DNA of 15,000 bases from Penaeus vannamei (lineage: Eukaryota; Arthropoda; Malacostraca; Decapoda; Penaeidae): NCBI RefSeq assembly GCF_042767895.1, contig NC_091589.1, positions 2,638,261 through 2,653,260 of the forward strand, in the 5' to 3' direction. Both the position numbers and the translations under genes were made by a program. Under the pieces are notes generated by a model. The model saw only the letters and a program-made list of their open reading frames with translations, was not told the origin of the DNA and ran no database searches. Shown in pieces: positions 8,964-15,000 of the stretch; the first letter of the stretch is position 1; every line of letters starts with the position of its first letter.

Positions 8964-9293
8964 AGTCGGTTTTCTTTGTCTTCCCTTTCTTTAATTATCC
9001 GATTTCTTTGTCTCCTACTTCGGTTTCCCTTAAAATCATCCGGTTTTCTTTGTCTTCCCTTTCTTTAATTATCCGATTTCTTTGTCTTCTCTTTCGGTTT
9101 CCCTTAAGATCGGTTTTCTTTGTCTTCCCTTTCTTTAATTATCCGATTTCTTTTTTCTTCTCTTTCGGTTTCCCTTAAAATCATCCGGTTTTCTTTGTCT
9201 TCTCTTTCGGTCGCCCTTAAAATCATCCGGTTTTCTTTGTCTTATATTTCAGTTTCCCTTAAAATCATCCGGTGTTCTTTGTCTCCTACTTCG
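8964..9293 (+). repeat. Mixed 42-bp and TTTAATTATCCGATTTC repeat between modules 3 and 4
   Basis: Units of the CGGTTTCCCTTAAAATCATC family are interleaved with CTTCCCTTTCTTTAATTATC variants. The 3' end has the regular arrangement with TTATATTTCAG ending at 9252, 41 bp before the fourth M3 copy. Confidence 0.88.
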
Positions 9294-9372
9294 TATATCA
9301 AAAGGATCGACATTTGGTTCGTTTTCAGCATCGTCTATCTAACCCTCATCATCATGCTTCACCTCGTTACTT
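9253..9372 (+). pseudogene. Duplicated partial exon B, copy 4, as a 120-nt potential splice cassette
   Basis: Positions 9294-9372 repeat the M3-coding end of exon B. The differences are TAC to TAT in the first codon and CTA to CTC in HLVT, both synonymous. It has the same acceptor-like and donor-like brackets, 120-nt length and phase-1 ends as copies 2 and 3, and no M1/M2. Confidence 0.7.
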
Positions 9373-9413
9373 GTACGTCTGCTCTCGTCGCTGCCTCTTC
9401 CTCTCCTTCTTCG

Positions 9414-9689
9414 CTTTTCTCTCGTCCGCTTGTCTCTCCCGTTCCTTCGCTTTTCTCTCGTCCGCTTGTCTCTCCCGTTCCTTCTTCTTCGCTTTTCTCT
9501 CGTCCGCTTGTCTCTCCCGTTCCTTCGCTTTTCTCTCGTCCGCTTGTCTCTCCCGTTCCTTCTTCTTCGCTTTTCCCTCGTCCGCTTGTCTCTCCCGTTC
9601 CTTCGCTTTTCTCTCGTCCGCTTGTCTCTCCCGTTCCTTCTTCTTCGCTTTTCTCTCGTCCGCTTGTCTCTCCCGTTCCTTCCTCTTTG
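9414..9689 (+). repeat. LFSRPLVSPVPS(SS) minisatellite, seven units (module 4)
   Basis: Four 42-bp and three 36-bp units, 276 bp, all in frame with the fourth M3 copy. One unit has Pro for Ser (TTTTCCCTC). The last unit ends CTCTTTG, like module 2, which suggests modules 2 and 4 are the closer pair at this point. Confidence 0.93.
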
Positions 9690-9818
9690 GGGACGGCGGG
9701 AGCGAGTGTTCGAGATGGAAAGCAGTTCTCGAGGGACAGGTTGGTCTTGAGAGCGGCTCAGGTGGGTTTAGGGGCCGCTGGTCTCGCTTTCTTTGTCATT
9801 TATTTCGGTTGCCCTTAA
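9690..9818 (+). repeat. 129-bp constant block, copy 4
   Basis: It differs from copy 1 by C to G in GAGATCGAAA (Arg to Gly if translated). The donor-like CAG|GTGGGT is at 9761/9762 and the TAA at 9816-9818. Confidence 0.9.
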
Positions 9819-10168
9819 GATCGGTTTTCTTTGTCTTCCCTTTCTTTAATTATCCGATTTTTTTTTTTATTATTTTTCGGTTGCCCTTAAGATCGGTTTT
9901 TCTTTGTCTTCCCTTTCTTTAATTATCTGATTTAAAAAAAATCTTTTTCGGTTGCCCTTAAAATCGGTTTTCTTTGTCTTCTCTTTCTTTAATTATCTGA
10001 TTTTTTAAAAATTCTTTTTCGGTTGCCCTTAAAATCAGTTTTCTTTGTCTTCTCTTTCTTTAATTATCTGATTTTTAAAAAATTCTTTTTCGGTCGCCCT
10101 TAAAATCAGTTTTCTTTGTCTTCTCTTTCTTTAATTATCTGATTTTTTAAAAATTCTTTTTCGGTCGC
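9800..10168 (+). repeat. About 71-bp tandem repeat, five units
   Basis: The unit is CGGTTGCCCTTAAAATCGG, TTTTCTTTGTCTTCTC, TTTCTTTAATTATCTG and ATTTTTTAAAAATTCTTTTT. Starts are spaced about 71-76 bp apart. It is a longer derivative of the 42-bp unit in which TTTAATTATC plus a T/A tract has been inserted. Frames are closed here. Confidence 0.88.
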
Positions 10169-10356
10169 CCTTAAAATCATCCATTTTTTCTTTGTCTTCT
10201 CTTTCGGTCGCCCTTAAAATCATCCGGTTTTCTTTGTCTTCTCTTTCGGTTTCCCTTAAAATCATCCGGGTTTCTTTGTCTTCTATTCGGTTTCCCTTAA
10301 AATCATCCGGGTTTCTTTGTCTTCTATTCGGTTTCCCTTAAAATTACCCGGTTTTC
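10169..10356 (+). repeat. Terminal 42-bp and about 38-bp units of the CCCTTAAAATCATCCGG repeat
   Basis: Four to five further units follow, the last ones shortened (TTCTATTCGG) and ending with the divergent AAAATTACCCGG near 10342-10353. This marks the right end of the module expansion. Confidence 0.85.
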
Positions 10357-10399
10357 ATCTTTCGACTTTTATGTATATCTTCATTATCTTCACCTGCTG

Positions 10400-10920
10400 C
10401 TTTCTTTGCTTCATTCAGTGTTCTTTTCTTTTCATCTTCGTTTTTCCATCTTTTTCTTCCATAGTCAGTCTCCTTCCTCTTTCCTTCTCCATTCAGTCTT
10501 CCTTTTTCTTCTTCACTCATTTTTGTCTCTATTCAGTCTTCCTTTTCTTCTTCATTCATCTTTTTTTCTTCATTCAGTTTTCTTTTTTGCTTCTTCATTG
10601 TTTTATTTTTTCTATATTCAGTCTCCTTCCTCTTTTCTATTTCATTCATCCTTCTTCTTTCTCTTCTTCATTCAGTCTTCCTCTTTTTTCTTCTCTTATT
10701 CAGTCTTCTTCCTCCTCTTCAATCAGTCATCTTCCTCTTCTTCTTTATTCAGTTTTTTTTTCTTCTATATTCAGTCTCCTTCCTCTTCTCTATTTCATTC
10801 ATCCTTCTTCTTTCTCTTCTTCATTCATTCCTCTTCCTCGTTTCTTCTTTATTCAGTCATTTTTTTTCTTCTTCATCTTTTTCATCTTCATTCAGTTTTT
10901 TTCATCTACTTCATTTACCC
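10400..10920 (+). repeat. Degenerate CT-rich repeat with ATTCAGT landmarks
   Basis: Irregular pyrimidine-rich DNA in which ATTCAGTCTTCCT, ATTCAGTTTT and TTCATTCATC motifs recur every 20-40 bp. Larger blocks repeat imperfectly, for example CAGTCTCCTTCCTCTT near 10620 and 10770. Open frames of about 170-240 residues here are low-complexity Phe/Ser/Leu and are not credible genes. Confidence 0.8.
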
Positions 10921-10949
10921 ATAAAGCACCGATATTGACCAGTCTGCCT

Positions 10950-11286
10950 CTCTGTGTATGTATGTATGTGCGTCTGTCCCTCCGTGTCTTTATCTCACTG
11001 TGTACGTACATACGTATCTGCGTGTGCAGATGTGTGTAAGTATCCGCTGAGTGTCTTCATGTGCACTGTATACGTGTGTTTGTGTCTCCAGTCTCTTCAT
11101 GTGTCTCGGTGTCTGCCTCCTTATGTGCGTATATCTGTGTGTGTGTGTGTGTGTTTGTGTGTGTATGTGAATACGTGTGTGTGCGTTTGTGTGTGTGTGT
11201 GTGTGCGTGTGTGTGTGTGTATATGTACATCTGTGTGTGCGCGTGCGTGCGTGTGTGTGAGTGTGTATGTGTGTGTTTGTGTGTAG
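10950..11286 (+). repeat. GT-rich compound microsatellite
   Basis: It starts with GTATGTATGT and CTGTC-rich sequence, then becomes nearly pure (TG)n from about 11138, interrupted by TA and GC steps (GTGTGCGCGTGCGTGCG near 11236). Alternating purine-pyrimidine DNA of this kind is a known Z-DNA former. No gene is supported. Confidence 0.88.
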
Positions 11287-11807
11287 AGTAGAGAGGATGA
11301 AGGGAAGGACAAGGCAAGGAACCCAAATATCCTATTAACTGCCCTCTTCAAAGCGTAGGATAAGAGACAAAAAATCCTTGCAGCCATTTCTCAAGCTCAT
11401 CTTATCCTTGTGGATGGTATTGTTACAGACCAAATGAGAACCAGACACGCCGTAGTAATGGAAATGGGTATATTGCTCCTGGGTATGGTTATCCTTCAGT
11501 ACAAGTAACTTTTTTTTTTTTAGGGGGGGGGGATCACGAAATGTTTCTGGTCGGTTATCCAAAGATTTTATGTATATATATTTTTTTTAGATATTAAAGA
11601 TAGATAAACAGCATTGGTACCCCCAAAACTCAACCCCCCCCCTCTTTAGGCAGCTCACCCAAAGACTATGATTGATAGATATTTAAAAAAAAGAGTTAAA
11701 GAATAAAAGATAATAGATGAATAATAAGATAAGATATAAATAAGAAAATCAGTTATTTAAGATACGATAAAAAAAAGAAAGAAAAATAATAATACGCTTG
11801 GGTTCTG

Positions 11808-11808
<1 letters not shown>
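11287..11808. other. Unique AT-rich spacer, no recognised gene
   Basis: Non-repetitive DNA. The interval 11300-11510 is of ordinary base composition and reads open for 75 codons on the minus strand (11562-11335). I recognise no protein family in it, and it starts next to a C/A homopolymer, so I do not call it a gene. A G-run (11523-11532), a C-run (11634-11642) and A-rich DNA follow. It could be a fragment of a dispersed element, which only a genome-wide search could show. Confidence 0.5.

Positions 11809-11839
<31 letters not shown>
11809..11839 (+). repeat. Poly-T tract, 31 bp
   Basis: Uninterrupted T-run followed by ACCTTTTTTTG. On the minus strand it is a poly-A, as might end a retroposed sequence, but no element body or target duplication was recognised next to it. 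Confidence 0.9.
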
Positions 11840-11842
<3 letters not shown>

Positions 11843-11904
11843 TTTTTTTGCCCAATCGTGATCTCTTTTAACTTTTGTCCGTTGGGGATATGTACAAGCA
11901 CTAC

Positions 11905-12943
11905 TTTCTCTCTGTCATTTCTCTCACTCACTTCCCCTCCTCTCTCACTCACTCTCCCCTCCTCTCTCACTCACTCTCCCCTCCTCTCTCTCTCCCACCC
12001 AATCTTTCTCTCCCCTCCTCTCTCACTCGCTTCCCCTCCTCTCTCACTCACTCTCCCCTCCTCTCTCTCTCCCCCCCAGTCTTTCTCTCCCACTCTCCCC
12101 TCCTCTCTCACTCACTCTCCCCTCCTCTCTCACTCACTCCCCCTCTTCTCTCACTCACTCTCCCCTCCTCTCTCACTCACTCTCCCCTCCTCTCTCTCTC
12201 CCACCCAATCTTTCTCTCCCACTCTCCCCTCCTCTCTCACTCACTTCCCCTCCTCTCTCACTCACTTCCCCTCCTCTCTCACTCACTTCCCCTCCTCTCT
12301 CATTCACTCTCCCCTCCTCTCTCACTCACTTCCCCTCCTCTCTCATTCACTCTCCCCTCCTCTCTCACTCACTTCCCCTCCTCTCTCATTCACTTCCCCT
12401 CCTCTCTCACTCACTCTCCCCTCCTCTCTCTCTCCCACCCAATCTTTCTCACTCATTTCCCCTCCTCTCTCTCTCCCACCCAATCTTTCTCTCCCACTCT
12501 CCCCTCCTCTCTCACTCGCTTCCCCTCCTCTCTCACTCACTCTCCTCCTCTCTCACTCACTTCCCCTCCTCCCTCACTCGCTCGTCCCCTCCTCCCTCAC
12601 TCACTCTCCCCTCCTTTCTCTCTCCCACCCAATCTTTCTCTCCCACTCTCCCCTCCTCTCTCACTCACTTCCCCTCCTCTCTCATTCACTCTCCCCTCCT
12701 CTCTCACTCACTCTCCCCTCCTCTCTCTCTCCCACCCAATCTTTTTCACTCATTTCCCCTCCTCTCTCTCTCCCACCAAATCTTTCTCTCCCACTCTCCC
12801 ATCCTCTCTCACTCGCTTCCCCTCCTCTCTCACTCGCTTCCCCTCCTCTCTCACTCACTTCCCCTCCTCTCTCACTCACTCTCCCCTCCTCTCTCACTCA
12901 CTTCCCCTCCTCTCTCACTCACTTTCCCCTCCTCTCTCTCAAG
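11905..12943 (+). repeat. 21/22-bp CT-rich minisatellite (CTCTCACTCACTTCCCCTCCT)
   Basis: Tandem units with ACTTCCCC or ACTCTCCCC variants, broken at intervals by a longer unit containing CTCTCCCACCCAATCTTTCTC. The larger pattern recurs imperfectly, for example around 11980, 12185, 12430, 12610 and 12720, giving a higher-order arrangement. The + strand is nearly pure pyrimidine with scattered A. Long open frames on both strands are low-complexity artefacts. Confidence 0.93.
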
Positions 12944-13202
12944 CTTATCAAATCATCTATCGGAAACCTTATCAAACATTGCATTTTTTGGACACTATAA
13001 CTGTATCCACCTCTGTTTTGATCATATTAATATCAAGTTAGATGTTCATGCTGAATATGTATTGTATTGTTGTATTCCTAGAGGTTGTAGATTTGTCTCT
13101 GTATGAAGGCGTAAGAATTGACTAAATGCGATTTTGCACAAAATAAACAGTAAATCATATAGAGTATATTTTGCCTTCTGTTTGTTTGGTGTATATTTTA
13201 GA
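12944..13202. other. Unique spacer between CT-rich and GA-rich arrays
   Basis: About 260 bp of AT-rich, non-repetitive DNA with stops in all frames. It contains AATAAA (13142-13147), which resembles a polyadenylation signal, but no gene upstream of it is recognised. This is the only non-repetitive island between 11905 and 13982. Confidence 0.6.
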
Positions 13203-13366
13203 TGTATCCACAGGGAGAGAAAGGAATAAGGGGAGGAAGGAGAGAGAGAGATAAGAAGAGAAGAGAAGAGAGAAAGAAAGAAAGAAGAGAGAAAGAGAGA
13301 GAGCAAGAAGAGAGAGAAGGAAGAAAGAGAAGAAGAAAAGAGAAGGCAGGAAGAGCAAAGAAAGAA

Positions 13367-13420
<54 letters not shown>

Positions 13421-13473
13421 AGAAGAGAAAGAAAGAAGAGAGAGAGAGAGAGAAAGAGAAGAGAAAGAAGAAA

Positions 13474-13523
<50 letters not shown>

Positions 13524-13721
13524 AAGAAAGCAGAGAGAGAGCAAGAGAGAGAGAGAGAGAGAGAGAGAGGTTGAGAGAGAGAGAGACTGAGAGAGAGAAC
13601 GGAAACGAAAGAGAAGAGAGCGAAAGAAAGGCGAGAGCGAAAGAGAGAGCGAAAGAGAGAAAACGCGAAAGAGAGCAAGAGAGAGGGGAGAGAGAGAGAG
13701 AGAGAGAGAGCGAAGAGAGAG

Positions 13722-13773
<52 letters not shown>

Positions 13774-13865
13774 GAGAAGAGAAGAAGAAACGAGAGAAAA
13801 AGAGCGAGAGAACGAGAGAGAGCAAGAGAGAAAGAGAGAGAGAGAGAGCGAGAGAGAAAGAGAAC

Positions 13866-13904
<39 letters not shown>

Positions 13905-13982
13905 AAAAAGTATTAGAGAGAGAAAGAGAGAGAGAGAGAGAGAAAGAAAGAAAGAAAGTGTTGGAGAGAGAAAGAGAGAGAG
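13203..13982 (+). repeat. (GA)n-rich purine microsatellite, about 780 bp
   Basis: Almost pure purine + strand: long (GA)n runs (for example 13372-13416, 13482-13520 and 13728-13771) with GAAA, GAAG, GCAAGA and GCGA interruptions. Pyrimidine on the + strand is rare. Open frames on both strands (Arg/Glu-rich forward, Ser/Leu-rich reverse, up to about 300 residues) come from the repeat. Confidence 0.95.
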
Positions 13983-14221
13983 GCTGACAGAATGAAAGGA
14001 AAAAAGGACCTGGAACGAAAAATGACAAAAAAGCCGTGAACGAAGTAGACATTTTGGCAAAGAAACAAAATAAACAAAATCCGAGTCAACAGCGAAATAT
14101 TACTCCCTCATTTCTTTTCTTCCAAAACAAACAAATGAATAAACAAATTAGAAAAAGAAAGAAAACAATGGCCTTTCTCTCCTTAAAAAAAAAAAAAAGA
14201 TCAAGAGAAGTCCAACTTCCG
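13983..14221. other. AT-rich spacer with AAACAAAT-type simple repeats
   Basis: Non-coding A-rich DNA with AACAAATAAACAAAT-like runs and a poly-A of about 14 near 14186-14199. No gene is supported. Confidence 0.6.
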
Positions 14222-15000
14222 TAGGCCTATGCAACCCCTCTCAACTTAACCCCCCCCTCCCCCCTCCCATAGGCCTATGCACCCCTCCCCCCTCCCATGA
14301 GGCTATGCACCCCTCCCCCCTCCCATGAGGCCTATGCACCCCTCCCCCCTCCCATAGGCCTATGCACCCCTCTCCCCTCTCCCATAGGCCTATGCACCCC
14401 TCCCATAGGCCTATGCACCCCTCCCCCCCTCCCATAGGCCTATGCACCCCTCCCCCCTCCCCATAGGCCTATGCACCCCTCCCCCCTCCCATAGGCCTAT
14501 GCACCCCTCCCCCCTCCCATAGGCCTATGCACCCCTCCCCCCTCCCGCCAGGCTTTATGCCCACCCTCCCATAGGCCTATGCACCCCTCCCCCCTCCCAT
14601 AGGCCTATTTGCACCCCTCCCCCCTCCCATAGGCCTATGCACCCCTCCCCCCACTCCCATAGGCCTATGCACCCTCCTCCCCCTCCCCATAGGCCCTATG
14701 CACCCCTCCCCCCTCCCATAGGCCTATGCACCCCTCCCCCCTCCCATAGGCCTATGCACCCCTCCCACTCCATGGGCGGCCTATGCCCCTCCCTCCCATA
14801 GGCCTATGCACCCCTCCCCCCTCCCATAGGCCTATGCACCCCTCCCCCTCCCATAGGCCTATGCACCCCTCCCCCCCCATAGGCCTATGCACCCCTCCCC
14901 CTCCCATAGGCCTATGCACCCCTCCCCCCTCCCATAGGCCTATGCACCCCTCCCCCCTCCCCATAGGCCTATGCACCCCTCCCCCCTCCCATAGGCCTAT
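14222..15000 (+). repeat. 28-bp C-rich minisatellite with the palindrome ATAGGCCTAT, about 27 units, running off the window
   Basis: The unit is CCCATAGGCCTATG, CACCCC, TCCCCCCT, 28 bp. Variation is mainly in C-run length (4-8), plus rare variants such as CATGAGGC, CCGCCAGGCTTTATG and CCATGGGCGGCC. The 10-bp ATAGGCCTAT is a perfect palindrome in most units. A diverged first copy, GTAGGCCTATGCAACCCCT at 14221-14239, may be the founder. The array continues past 15000. Gly-rich minus-strand open frames here are artefacts. Confidence 0.95.

Larger units (their letters stand above)
6806..10356 (+). repeat. Four tandem copies of a compound module starting inside exon B
   Basis: Each module consists of four parts: the M3-coding segment, the 36/42-bp LFSRPLVSPVPS minisatellite, a 129-bp constant block, and 42-bp (or related) repeats. 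Modules begin at 6806, 7273, 8001 and 9294, so the first three are 467, 728 and 1,293 bp long; the length differences come from minisatellite copy number. Left ends share TCGTA: copy 1 reads CACGTCGTACATC as part of the true exon, while copies 2-4 read CTACTTCGTATATC and join onto the 42-bp repeat. This points to duplication through short homology at that junction. Confidence 0.93.

Noticed and set aside
10317..11326. Open frames of 76-240 codons over the CT-rich and GT-rich repeats
   Set aside because: Low-complexity Phe/Ser or Val/Cys strings arising from microsatellites.
11809..11839. Poly-T as the tail of a retroposed element on the minus strand
   Set aside because: No element body, promoter boxes or target-site duplication could be recognised beside it.
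13142..13147. AATAAA as the polyadenylation site of the receptor gene
   Set aside because: No M4-coding exon or other coding sequence lies between exon B and this point, so assigning it to the gene is unsupported.
13046..14060. Open frames of 260-300 codons on both strands over the GA-rich tract
   Set aside because: They are translations of (GA)n/(CT)n giving Arg-Glu and Ser-Leu repeats; not credible genes.
14222..15000. CRISPR-like array of 28-bp repeats with a palindrome
   Set aside because: There are no unique spacers; repeats are directly adjacent with variable C-runs, and the context is a eukaryotic gene. It is an ordinary minisatellite.

Overview
The window looks like part of an arthropod nuclear genome. 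A decapod crustacean, possibly a penaeid shrimp, is my best guess. The grounds are spliced exons with consensus GT/AG sites, a neuronal-type receptor gene, AT-rich unique sequence, and very dense micro- and minisatellite DNA. This assignment is inference; nothing in the sequence names the species. There is no sign of bacterial operons, tRNA, rRNA or CRISPR.

Only one gene can be supported: a partial gene on the + strand for a Cys-loop (pentameric) ligand-gated ion channel subunit. Exon A (about 1210-1421) encodes the end of the extracellular domain and most of M1. Exon B (6685-6884, possibly to 7039) encodes the end of M1, the pore helix M2 and M3. They join in frame (phase 2) across a 5,263-bp intron, 1422-6684. 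The signal peptide, most of the extracellular domain, most of the M3-M4 loop and M4 are not visible here.

Layout. 1-1209: AT-rich non-coding DNA with simple repeats. 1422-2310: start of the intron, holding about 100-bp tandem repeats and T-rich triplet DNA. 2401-6650: a huge 32-bp pyrimidine-rich minisatellite (about 130 units) ending about 35 bp before the exon B acceptor. 6806-10356: four tandem copies of a module that starts inside exon B. Each holds the M3-coding segment, a 36/42-bp minisatellite (1, 3, 18 and 7 units), a constant 129-bp block and a 42-bp repeat. 10400-10920: degenerate CT-rich repeat. 10950-11286: GT-rich microsatellite. 11287-11808: unique AT-rich DNA. 11809-11839: poly-T. 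11905-12943: CT-rich 21/22-bp minisatellite. 12944-13200: unique spacer. 13203-13982: GA-rich microsatellite. 13983-14221: AT-rich spacer. 14222-15000: 28-bp C-rich minisatellite with a 10-bp palindrome, running off the window.

The most interesting point is the M3 module. Copies 2-4 are each preceded by an acceptor-like TTATATTTCAG and followed by the same GTACGT donor-like site as exon B. This defines 120-nt cassettes with symmetric phase-1 ends that would splice in frame after exon B. Neutral tandem expansion next to an exon is the default explanation, but transcripts could test it. The very long open frames over the satellites are composition artefacts.
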